IMG/VR virus record: IMGVR_UViG_3300031675_000531
Span: 1-22,843 of that record
From: a virus
Length of the DNA stretch: 22,843 nucleotides
Direction: 5' to 3' (one strand)
The translations under genes were made by a program, and so were the position numbers. The notes under the pieces are model-generated. The model was not told where the DNA came from and did no database searches. It was given only the letters and a program-made list of their open reading frames with translations. Shown here one piece after another: positions 6,604-13,594 of this stretch. The stretch's first letter is position 1. Every line of letters starts with the position of its first letter.

Positions 6604-7051
6604 GTGCTTCTAATAATTCCTCTAGTTCTCGGTCAGTAATAATTTTGTCCAACGTTTCTAAATCAGCTTCTTTCCAAGTTGGGTAGATTTGTTGTAATTG
6701 TTTTAATGACTTGTTAGGCACACGTTTCATTGGTTTAATCCATGGATGGAATTGATTCTGTAATGCACCACACATAGCAGTTAATATCCATAATAGCTTT
6801 TTGTGTTTGCCTAATGTAAAGCAGTGTTTGTTGACACACTCGTTAACCATCTCAACATAGTGTTCAACAAAAAATTGATCTTTAGATGAAACACTTGAAG
6901 CATATCTCATTAACATATAAGGTGAGTATAATGACTTTTCATGATCATCGATCCTGTCATAATAGTCTTTGTTTCTGTAGTCTACTGCTTTAAGACCATT
7001 ACGAAGTTCAAAAAACTTTCTTTTACTTTTTTCTTTTGATTTTGCTGGCAT
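6584..7051 (-). CDS. Possible clamp-loader small subunit (gp62-like)
   Basis: The 155-residue product resembles phage clamp-loader A subunits in layout rather than in clear motifs. There is a basic N-terminus, then SLYSPYMLMRYAS (about 41-53), a paired-asparagine segment MVNECVNKH, a hydrophobic helix with a conserved-looking tryptophan, WIKP in the middle, and a C-terminal helix ending TDRELEELLEAHG. T4-type gp62 proteins share a PfivNr...NemN...kW pattern and are of similar or slightly larger size. In T4 the gene is beside gp44 and gp45, neither of which is in this window, so context gives only general support (UvsW operon). It overlaps the upstream gene by 29 bases. The gene is firm; the name is tentative. 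Confidence 0.4.
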   Translation of the reverse strand: MPAKSKEKSKRKFFELRNGLKAVDYRNKDYYDRIDDHEKSLYSPYMLMRYASSVSSKDQFFVEHYVEMVNECVNKHCFTLGKHKKLLWILTAMCGALQNQFHPWIKPMKRVPNKSLKQLQQIYPTWKEADLETLDKIITDRELEELLEAHGTQSK

Positions 7052-7271
7052 ATTTTAATCCGAACATTGTACAGTCTTTTGCTGATACAAATGTTAATTT
7101 TACTTTACTATTCATGTGTTGTAAACCTGAAAGTTTATCATTTAATTTTACTTGAGATAACCAATCAAAAAAATCTACTGCCCAGTTCCGGTCCATCCAT
7201 ACAGGAGTCCCATCACTAGTAATGATTATCGGTGCATCTATCTTAATTGTTTTCCTACCAGCAAGAGCCAT
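7023..7271 (-). CDS. Hypothetical protein, 82 residues
   Basis: A small basic protein beginning MALAGRKTIKIDAPIIITSD, with a central DRNWAVDFFDWLSQVKLNDK helix and a lysine-rich C-terminus (KIKRKK). There is no recognised family, membrane segment or cysteine cluster. It overlaps the preceding gene by 17 bases and the following one by 29 bases, which places it firmly in the UvsW operon. It may be a small DNA-binding or replisome accessory, but this rests only on charge and position. Confidence 0.65.
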   Translation of the reverse strand: MALAGRKTIKIDAPIIITSDGTPVWMDRNWAVDFFDWLSQVKLNDKLSGLQHMNSKVKLTFVSAKDCTMFGLKYASKIKRKK

Positions 7272-7758
7272 AATCTATCTGTTCGCATTGTCTTGATATG
7301 TCTTTTACAAAGTAAGCACATACTGGATTTCTTTTATTCTCTAGCGGCACTGCTAGTAGTTGTCCTGATTTAATTTTAGGAAAGTACCATTTAACTTCTG
7401 TGTAAATGTCTACAACGTCAATAGGATAAAAGTCAGGCTTAACGCTCTCTAACGGATTAAATGTAAAAGCATCAAAGCCTCTATCATTTAAACTTGTTAT
7501 AGGTAACACATGCATTTCTTGTTGTCCTGCTTCACCTATTAACATTTTCCAGTCCAATGGCATTTTTATTTTCCACTTGCCTATCTGTAACACAGCCGCT
7601 GGTGCATTAAATGATTCTAAAAATATTAAAGGTATGTAAAAGAAGTCTGGTTCGTTTGGATCTGCGTTATCCAATACGGCAAACCTCAAATTTTCATCTA
7701 CAAATTCTGGAATCTTTTCCAGCTTGTAGGTTCTGTTATCTAGTGTAAGGATTTTCAT
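7255..7758 (-). CDS. Hypothetical protein, 167 residues, behind UvsW
   Basis: The product is a soluble, beta-patterned protein with a central FYIPLIFLESFNAPAAVLQI stretch (about 40-59) and a MPLDWKMLIGE segment. It has no signal peptide, metal cluster or nucleotide-binding motif, and I cannot assign a family. The N-terminal 23 bases overlap the end of uvsW and its last codons overlap the next gene, so it is in the middle of a coupled run. The neighbours suggest a DNA-metabolism or late-transcription role, as inference only. Confidence 0.7.
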   Translation of the reverse strand: MKILTLDNRTYKLEKIPEFVDENLRFAVLDNADPNEPDFFYIPLIFLESFNAPAAVLQIGKWKIKMPLDWKMLIGEAGQQEMHVLPITSLNDRGFDAFTFNPLESVKPDFYPIDVVDIYTEVKWYFPKIKSGQLLAVPLENKRNPVCAYFVKDISRQCEQIDYGSCW

Positions 7759-9202
7759 AATTTATCTTTTCTATATTATACGGGTAATTTGCCTCTTTGT
7801 AAAACTTTTTCCTTGCCGTTAAGTGTCTTTTTGCAAACTTGCAAGAACTGGTAATGTCCCATATCTGTACATTGTCCTTATCTTCTGCTTTACGAATGCC
7901 TCTACCGATTGACTGTATGACTCTTACGAATGATTTGCCAGGTTCAATAAGAACAAGATTGAATATCCTAGGAATATTAATTCCAACGGATGCGACCCCA
8001 TAAGTTGCAATAATAATTTTATTTGTTGCAGTAGACACTTCATCGTACTGTTCCTTCCTATCGACATTCTTAGTTGATCCAGATACGAAAACTGAATCTT
8101 CCAGCTGTTCTTGTAATATTTCGCCAGCTGATATTCTATCAACTAGTACTAATGTATTTCCTGATGAGGATATATCTTTAATGGTGTTCGCCACCCATTT
8201 CATTCTGACTTTATCTGTAGTTAGCCATTTAAGTTCTTCTGCATAAGTTTTAAACATTGGATGGTCTTGCGTCTGCAAAACATTTACATGACAGTTTGCA
8301 AGTACTCCTTTGTCTTGTAGTTCACTTGCTTGTATTCTATGTGTTACATCACCTATGCTACATTTCAATCCCATAAACTCGAAGTCTGCTTTAGGAACTG
8401 TGCCTGTTAGTCCCCAACGTATGCCACAGTGTGCAAACGGTCCTGTTAATAATCTTTTTAGTACATCTGCTTTGGCCATGTGTACTTCATCTATAATCAC
8501 TGTGTTAATTCCTTTTATTGCTTCTGCAAATGCTTCTGAGTGTTCGTCTTTACTTTTCTTTTCTAATATGTTTAATGATTGCCAAGTTGCAATAGTGTTA
8601 AATCTTCCCAGCTCTTTTCTGTCTCCATAGTACACACCTACATCTAGTTCACAAGCAATAAAATCTTCTTCTGTTTGTGTTACTAGACTTTTGTTTGGTA
8701 CTATTGTTAGTGTACGTCCGTATGGCTCAACCAGTTGACATAGTGCCGCAGTGATTATTGTTTTACCTGCTCCGGTGGCTATCTCTTGTATGCACTGTGG
8801 ATTTTCTATAAATTTGTTTATTGTTTCAACTTGATAATCTCTTAACTCAACAGACTGTCCTGCCATTGGATGTGTTGCAGGCCATTTGATATGACTTAGA
8901 TAATCTTTGTCTACTGCTTTAAACTCAAAGTTGTGTTGTTCTCTAAGATCCTCCATCTCAACATATACTCCACCGTCCTCTAGTATAGGAAGTATTTGAT
9001 CAACGAGGTTAAGGTATGTTGTGCCGCCTAATCCAAAGAACGAAACCTTACCGTCCCATCTGCCTAGCTTCACTGCTGGAAGATGTCTAGCATATGGTAT
9101 TTCGTATTTGAATTTATTGGATAATCTCTTACGCCAGTCGAGAGACAAGTTCTCGAACTTTACATTTACTTCGTCTTTGATTACTAATTTACAACTGCTC
9201 AT
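7736..9202 (-). CDS. uvsW: UvsW-type SF2 DNA/RNA helicase
   Basis: This 488-residue protein matches T4 UvsW, a helicase that unwinds branched DNA and R-loops and drives the shift from origin- to recombination-dependent replication. The N-terminal 95 residues are the UvsW DNA-binding domain (PAVKLGRWDGKVSFFGLGG at about 42-60). The helicase core has RDYQ (121-124), Walker A ATGAGKT (142-148), DEVH box (238-241), LTGT (265-268), a motif V-like ATYGVASVGIN (399-409) and the motif VI arginine finger in QSIGRGIRK (430-438). The length is near that of T4 UvsW (about 500). Its start is directly after the stop of the HARP-like gene, without a gap, and its end overlaps the next gene by 23 bases. Confidence 0.95.
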   Translation of the reverse strand: MSSCKLVIKDEVNVKFENLSLDWRKRLSNKFKYEIPYARHLPAVKLGRWDGKVSFFGLGGTTYLNLVDQILPILEDGGVYVEMEDLREQHNFEFKAVDKDYLSHIKWPATHPMAGQSVELRDYQVETINKFIENPQCIQEIATGAGKTIITAALCQLVEPYGRTLTIVPNKSLVTQTEEDFIACELDVGVYYGDRKELGRFNTIATWQSLNILEKKSKDEHSEAFAEAIKGINTVIIDEVHMAKADVLKRLLTGPFAHCGIRWGLTGTVPKADFEFMGLKCSIGDVTHRIQASELQDKGVLANCHVNVLQTQDHPMFKTYAEELKWLTTDKVRMKWVANTIKDISSSGNTLVLVDRISAGEILQEQLEDSVFVSGSTKNVDRKEQYDEVSTATNKIIIATYGVASVGINIPRIFNLVLIEPGKSFVRVIQSIGRGIRKAEDKDNVQIWDITSSCKFAKRHLTARKKFYKEANYPYNIEKINYENPYTR

Positions 9203-10567
9203 TTAAAGTTTCACTATAATTCTATCATGCCAATCATAACTGCTCGGCTGATGATCATTATAATACAACTTTTTTGGAAGATTGTCTAGCATTCTTTTTA
9301 GGTTATCGGTACCTGCTGTGTAATAACCGCCACCTAGTGCTACTAAAGATGCTTTTGGTTTTATTTTACTTTTTATTAATGCTCTAGGTATTCTATTTCT
9401 AACAAAAATTACCTTAGTGTCTTTGTTTATAAATTTAAACTGTTTGCTCATTTGGTTTAGTTCAAATATATTTTGAAACATATCTTGAGTAATTTGGTTA
9501 CTAACAACAGCGACTCTTTCACTTCTTGTCCAATTGTCTTTTAGGTCTTTTTGGTATACAGGTTCTTTGGCTTCAAATCCCCAAGAACATTGAGTCATTA
9601 TGTCAATGCCTGCTCTTTTGAAAGCATTAAGCCAACCCCAAAATTCTTCTACTTCTTCCCTAGTTGTGATGTCACCACTAACAGGCATCATTAATGGAAA
9701 AGCATCTAGTTCTATCAGTCCTTGTACAACTTCATCTCTGTTATAATCGTTGTTGTCGATCCACAACTTGTCCGAATCGTTGTGTGCTATTGCTCCGCCT
9801 ATAGTTGTGTCTGCCGGTACGTTCATTCCTCTAGCAGATATACCAAAGTTTTTCAAACTGTCTACTTGTTGTATTAATGGTAAACCTTTAATGTTGTTGT
9901 CCCAATACTCTTGCATTGACTCTGGTGCACTGTGTAGTAAAACCTCGTTGCCGATAACACTTGCTGACGGTTTTTTAAATCCTATAATTTCTTTTTTAAC
10001 TTCGTCGTAATCATTTAAAATAGATTCGTCGACAAATTTAAAATCGTATCTAGCGGCAATCAATGTTAGATAGTATGCAGTCACATCAGAATGTGTAAAT
10101 GTCCATTTCTTTTTCTCTCCATCGTATATTGCATAGTTCATAGGAAGTCCACGATAATCTTTCAATGCTCTAATTAACTGTATAAGTTTTTTATTGTACG
10201 GAAATCTTATCTCTATCTTTTCTATTCCGTCTTCATCCATGTATTTTTCAATGCTTTTATCGAAGTTAATAACCCTAAACTCTTCATCATACTTCGGTGT
10301 GTCGAGCAATTCTTTGATGTTCATGCCATGTTGTTGAAACTTTGTAAGATACCTCTTTAAGATCACCAGTGCTAATTTGGCTTGTTTTTCAGTCCAGGCA
10401 TATTGAGCTTCTGCCAATGATCTCACAGTTTCCTTATCCTTTGGATGCGGTTGGATCTTTGAATTAGGCGTTTTTGGATCAGGCCCCCAAAAATAATCAT
10501 TATATGCTAGTATTTTAAGTGCTTCGTTAACGGTTTTTGGTAAATCTGTGTGCATATTGTCCATCAT
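9203..10567 (-). CDS. HARP-like domain protein upstream of UvsW, no helicase motifs
   Basis: The 454-residue product begins with a helical region having a TEKQAKLALVILKRY segment (about 59-73). It then has a stretch at about 115-180 resembling the HARP domain of annealing helicases such as SMARCAL1: IRFPYNKKLIQLIRALKDY, then a YDGEKKKWTFTHSD element and a helix. The C-terminal half alternates strands and helices like a RecA-type fold but has no Walker A, DExx or arginine-finger motif. It heads the operon that includes uvsW and has a good promoter just upstream. Fork or D-loop binding in cooperation with UvsW is the likely role, as inference. The start could also be at the second ATG codon or at Met5; there is no Shine-Dalgarno to choose between them. 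Confidence 0.6.
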   Translation of the reverse strand: MMDNMHTDLPKTVNEALKILAYNDYFWGPDPKTPNSKIQPHPKDKETVRSLAEAQYAWTEKQAKLALVILKRYLTKFQQHGMNIKELLDTPKYDEEFRVINFDKSIEKYMDEDGIEKIEIRFPYNKKLIQLIRALKDYRGLPMNYAIYDGEKKKWTFTHSDVTAYYLTLIAARYDFKFVDESILNDYDEVKKEIIGFKKPSASVIGNEVLLHSAPESMQEYWDNNIKGLPLIQQVDSLKNFGISARGMNVPADTTIGGAIAHNDSDKLWIDNNDYNRDEVVQGLIELDAFPLMMPVSGDITTREEVEEFWGWLNAFKRAGIDIMTQCSWGFEAKEPVYQKDLKDNWTRSERVAVVSNQITQDMFQNIFELNQMSKQFKFINKDTKVIFVRNRIPRALIKSKIKPKASLVALGGGYYTAGTDNLKRMLDNLPKKLYYNDHQPSSYDWHDRIIVKL

Positions 10568-10588
10568 ATTTTAGATAATTATTAGTAT

Positions 10589-10616
10589 ATTATAACATAT
10601 TTGGTAAAGCAGTCAA
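10589..10616 (-). promoter_or_regulatory. Sigma70-like promoter for the HARP/uvsW operon
   Basis: On the minus strand TTGACT (10616-10611) is followed after 16 bases by TATAAT (10594-10589). This is five of six and six of six against the bacterial vegetative consensus. Transcription would begin about 15 bases before the ATG at 10567. The plus strand of the same gap shows only weak -10 candidates (TATATT, TATAAC). A host-type promoter fits early or middle expression of the operon by the host polymerase. Confidence 0.6.
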
Positions 10617-10618
10617 CC

Positions 10619-11095
10619 ATGAAAAAGATAAAAAGTAAAAGTGTAAATGTTAAAAAACAACTGAAGATCAAGTTGGAAAACACTCTGACTAGACACAAGA
10701 ACATTGTTGGCTTTAGACCCACCGAAGCCCAAGCATACAGTTGGTTTAGATATCTAAATAAAACATTATTCAACAACAGATTGCCAATGGTTCCACTATA
10801 TGTAAAAAGTATACACAAAGATTGGGGCAGATGTGTTGCTAATTGGGATAATAGAAAAACTCCTAAAGGTAAATTTGATCAAAGAGTTATACCATATCAT
10901 ATAGAAGTAGATTATTATATAGAACTACATCTTAAATTTCCTAAGTGGAAAGACTTTATAGAAACGTTAGCACACGAAATGGTGCATCTATACCAAATGA
11001 CTTGGTTGAAAGATCCTTACTCAAATCACAATGCAAACTTTTTTGCTTGGAAAAGTAAATTTAATGCGGCCGGATTACGTCTGGCTAGATGCTAG
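10619..11095 (+). CDS. SprT-like zinc metalloprotease
   Basis: The 158-residue protein has the zincin signature LAHEMVHLYQM: His119, catalytic Glu120 and His123, with the third ligand probably His137 in SNHNANFF, followed by the GLRL element. This HExxHxxQ...H layout is the SprT family, which includes the DNA-protein-crosslink protease SPRTN. The N-terminal 25 residues are strongly basic (MKKIKSKSVNVKKQLKIK) and may bind DNA. I chose the ATG at 10619; a TTG at 10601 in the same frame adds six residues but lies within the promoter region of the divergent operon. It is an isolated plus-strand gene. Its end overlaps the convergent glycan gene by 21 bases. The substrate is unknown; phage-DNA-linked protein removal or prohead processing are possibilities. 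Confidence 0.85.
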   Translation: MKKIKSKSVNVKKQLKIKLENTLTRHKNIVGFRPTEAQAYSWFRYLNKTLFNNRLPMVPLYVKSIHKDWGRCVANWDNRKTPKGKFDQRVIPYHIEVDYYIELHLKFPKWKDFIETLAHEMVHLYQMTWLKDPYSNHNANFFAWKSKFNAAGLRLARC

Positions 11096-11830
11096 TTCTT
11101 TCTCAAACTCCGCATAAGTTATAACTCTACTGTTGCCTAGGTCAGTACCTGTCTGAAAATGATTCATATAGTCAGGTGGATCGTCATGTACTACTGTGTA
11201 GGTTACATAAGGTCTCATTTTTAACATATCTCTGAATTGTTTCAACCATCCTTCGAATATTGCATCGCTATGTCTCTCACCGTAGTTCTCTGTGTCTTGG
11301 TATATATTATTCAATTGGTCCTTGCCATATTCTCTAAAGTCAAATCCTATCAAATAGATATTCTTGTGTCCGTGTACACCAGCAGTCCAGAAGGCCGCGT
11401 TACCCGAAATCCAATGAGGATTGTTAGGTATAAGGTGCAACATGCCTTTGTGTTGTTTCCTGTTAACTTCTAGTGCAGGAGCATAGTGAAAACAGTTTTC
11501 ATAAACTTTGTCCTCACACATCTTTACTGTTACTTTGGTATCCACTGAAAAAATAAAGTCGGGCATAAAGTCTCTATACAATGCATTACATCCATAAGTT
11601 TGTCCTGTTGCTTTTAGTTTGTTTAGGTCAAACTCTTTACGTGAAGGTCCGTTGCCTATACAGTACGCATTTCCTCTAGGGACTGCTTTCACTCTGTCTT
11701 CGAAGAATCCTGTTTCTTGTATACGTTCCCCCTTACGTATTATTGTGTTCAAGACAATAGTTTCACCTGCATATGGTGTCCATTCAATAGGATGTATTTC
11801 AGGCTTGCCGCCAATTTTTATAGTTTTCAT
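11075..11830 (-). CDS. DUF115 / CstII-type sialyltransferase-like protein
   Basis: The 251-residue product has IGNGPSRKEFDL at 58-69, the nucleotide-binding signature of DUF115 proteins and of the GT42 sialyltransferases (GNGPSl.e.d). It is followed by GCNALYRDF (80-88) and PDFIFSVD (90-97), where these families have rcN.fy and the D/N that contacts the sugar nucleotide. A later segment, ISGNAAFWTAGVHGHKNIYLIGFDF, is typical of DUF115. No signal or membrane segment. It is the last gene of the leftward glycan operon, with a 4-base overlap (ATGA-type) with the gene upstream, and a GAGGAG in front of its start. A glycosyl- or sialyltransferase is likely; the sugar is not known. Confidence 0.65.
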   Translation of the reverse strand: MKTIKIGGKPEIHPIEWTPYAGETIVLNTIIRKGERIQETGFFEDRVKAVPRGNAYCIGNGPSRKEFDLNKLKATGQTYGCNALYRDFMPDFIFSVDTKVTVKMCEDKVYENCFHYAPALEVNRKQHKGMLHLIPNNPHWISGNAAFWTAGVHGHKNIYLIGFDFREYGKDQLNNIYQDTENYGERHSDAIFEGWLKQFRDMLKMRPYVTYTVVHDDPPDYMNHFQTGTDLGNSRVITYAEFEKELASSQT

Positions 11831-12699
11831 TTTAAATATTTCTCCTCAAGTCTTGCTTTAATTCTAGTCCATGGTAGTCCTTGTTCGATTTCGTCTTTAA
11901 ACCATTCTGTGTATGCAAGTTTGTGTGCCCACCCTAATCTGTTAGGCATCGCTGGTGTATTAATGTCGCACAGTTTTAAATTGCCAACATCATGGCACAA
12001 ACTGTCTTCAGAGACAAAAACTGGCACACCACTAATAATTGCTTCCATGGCAGGATTAGAACTGTGATTAACCACAGCCCATGTTCTTTCTAATGTGTTC
12101 TTAAAATCAGTATCATCATAAGTTCTAAAATCTCTCTTAGGTAAACGAACTTTAACATTTTGAAAATCACTTTCTTTAAATTGGATAGTATTACGAGGGT
12201 GTGGTCTAACAAGTATTGGTCGAGCAGTATATTTTCTAATTTCACTTATTTGTTGCTCAATCCAAGTTGACATCTTTGGAAGTCCTTTCCATTGTTCTGA
12301 TGCATCGTGTTGTCCGCATATAACAATTATGTCACCTGTCGGGTTCCACGGCTTGAGTGTGTGTTTGAATAATGACCAACGCTTATCATCAAACTCTTGA
12401 TTGGCAAAGTCTGCCTGTCTGTTGATACCATTAATTCCTATCTTAAAACTTTCATTTCTTCTAAGACCACCGACTTCTAACACAATAACAGGTCTTCCGG
12501 TGGATCTAAATTCATCCCATATCCTTTTATAGTTTTCCATTCGTCCACGCCACAGCACACTCCATATTACTGCCACGTCTGCATTACACGACCTATTGAG
12601 AACTACTGTGTCTCCTGCATCTTGTAAACTCTTTATAAATGCGTCGAATATGGGTTTTGAATTTTGTGGTCCATATTCTGTCCAAACTTCTATCTTCAT
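11827..12699 (-). CDS. KpsC/KpsS-like polysaccharide glycosyltransferase, paralog 1
   Basis: The 290-residue protein has the two hallmarks of the capsule KpsC/KpsS (beta-Kdo transferase-like) family: ILVRPHPR (162-169) and VVNHSSNPAMEAIISGVPVF (209-228), the sugar-nucleotide-binding half of a GT-B fold. Canonical KpsS is nearer 390 residues, so this is a short form, in which the N-terminal half is cut down. Its last 35 residues (WAHKLAYTEWFKDEIEQG) match the ends of three other proteins in the window. It is six bases behind the GT-A gene and overlaps the DUF115-like gene. A role in transferring an acidic sugar to a surface glycan is inferred; the donor is unknown. Confidence 0.7.
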   Translation of the reverse strand: MKIEVWTEYGPQNSKPIFDAFIKSLQDAGDTVVLNRSCNADVAVIWSVLWRGRMENYKRIWDEFRSTGRPVIVLEVGGLRRNESFKIGINGINRQADFANQEFDDKRWSLFKHTLKPWNPTGDIIVICGQHDASEQWKGLPKMSTWIEQQISEIRKYTARPILVRPHPRNTIQFKESDFQNVKVRLPKRDFRTYDDTDFKNTLERTWAVVNHSSNPAMEAIISGVPVFVSEDSLCHDVGNLKLCDINTPAMPNRLGWAHKLAYTEWFKDEIEQGLPWTRIKARLEEKYLK

Positions 12700-12705
12700 A
12701 AAATA

Positions 12706-13578
12706 TTATTTTAATTGTTTCCAGTAATCAACAGTAGGTTCAGAACGTAAATCATTACGTGATGACGCACCGATTTTTTTACGATTGCCTTTCATGTGAT
12801 CCATATACTGTCCTAACTCACTGTTAACAAACACATGGTGTCCTTTTACACCTTTCCAGTAACCTATATCGTTTACTTGTATGTTTTTTTCTTTTCTATA
12901 TATTTTTGACAAGTGCCAAAACACATACGAGTCATGCCATTCTAATAATTTAAATACTTCGTCTGTAACATAAAGATTTTCCCAATCATTTACAAAGTTT
13001 TGTATCTCTGGATGTTTCATGTTATACCCAACGAATCCACACTCTGGATATTTGCCACCGTCGTTTAGTTTTGGATTCTCACGACCTAAGTATGTTAACA
13101 TTGTTTCTTGTGGTAATACATTTTTAAAAAAGTCTATCGGTGTAGGTCTAAATGAAAATGTATCTCCGTCGATCCACACAACATAATCATATTCTTTTGA
13201 ATTACGTACAGCATTTACAACACAAAATACTTTGTTTGAAAATCTCACAGCGGCCCAAAGAAATGATCCTTTGTTTTTGTCGTTTCCGCCCATTGCTTGT
13301 AGTTCTGCTGGACGTCTTACTCCGCCTTCTATTTCTTCTAACTCTCCGTTTGCAACAGGATCGTTTTTGTGTTTGTTTTTAAATTTGAATAATTCTGGCT
13401 CGGCAGTGTTAAGGTCTATCCATTGTATCCTATCATATTTGCATTCAGGTTTAGGCTCTTCTGCATATACTACTATGTCAACTTCTTTTGGAAATTGCTC
13501 AGCCATAGACTCGATACCTTTCTTACCGTATTGTTCCCAACAGCCAGGCTTGTATGATGTGATAACTTTGATTTTCAT
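12706..13578 (-). CDS. GT-A fold glycosyltransferase with DxD motif
   Basis: The 290-residue protein starts with a beta strand, MKIKVITSYKPG, and has VVWIDGDTFSF (133-143), in which Asp137 and Asp139 form the metal-binding DxD of GT-A enzymes. It is followed by ECGFVGYN (179-186), like the e.gf.g.n acceptor-site motif in GT8/GT32-type and similar transferases. The segment RFSNKVFCVVNAVRNSKEYDY before the DxD is the usual helix leading to it. No membrane anchor. It is part of the leftward operon, 16 bases after asnB and six bases before the KpsC/S-like paralog. It transfers a sugar from a nucleotide donor, probably onto the same glycan; which sugar is not visible. Confidence 0.75.
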   Translation of the reverse strand: MKIKVITSYKPGCWEQYGKKGIESMAEQFPKEVDIVVYAEEPKPECKYDRIQWIDLNTAEPELFKFKNKHKNDPVANGELEEIEGGVRRPAELQAMGGNDKNKGSFLWAAVRFSNKVFCVVNAVRNSKEYDYVVWIDGDTFSFRPTPIDFFKNVLPQETMLTYLGRENPKLNDGGKYPECGFVGYNMKHPEIQNFVNDWENLYVTDEVFKLLEWHDSYVFWHLSKIYRKEKNIQVNDIGYWKGVKGHHVFVNSELGQYMDHMKGNRKKIGASSRNDLRSEPTVDYWKQLK

Positions 13579-13594
13579 AATATTGATATTTAAT

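Noticed and set aside
10582-10818. Minus-strand open frame of 78 codons with hydrophobic segments, opposite SprT
   Set aside because: It is antisense to the clearly coding SprT gene with its HExxH motif, and its hydrophobic look comes from complementing lysine-rich codons.
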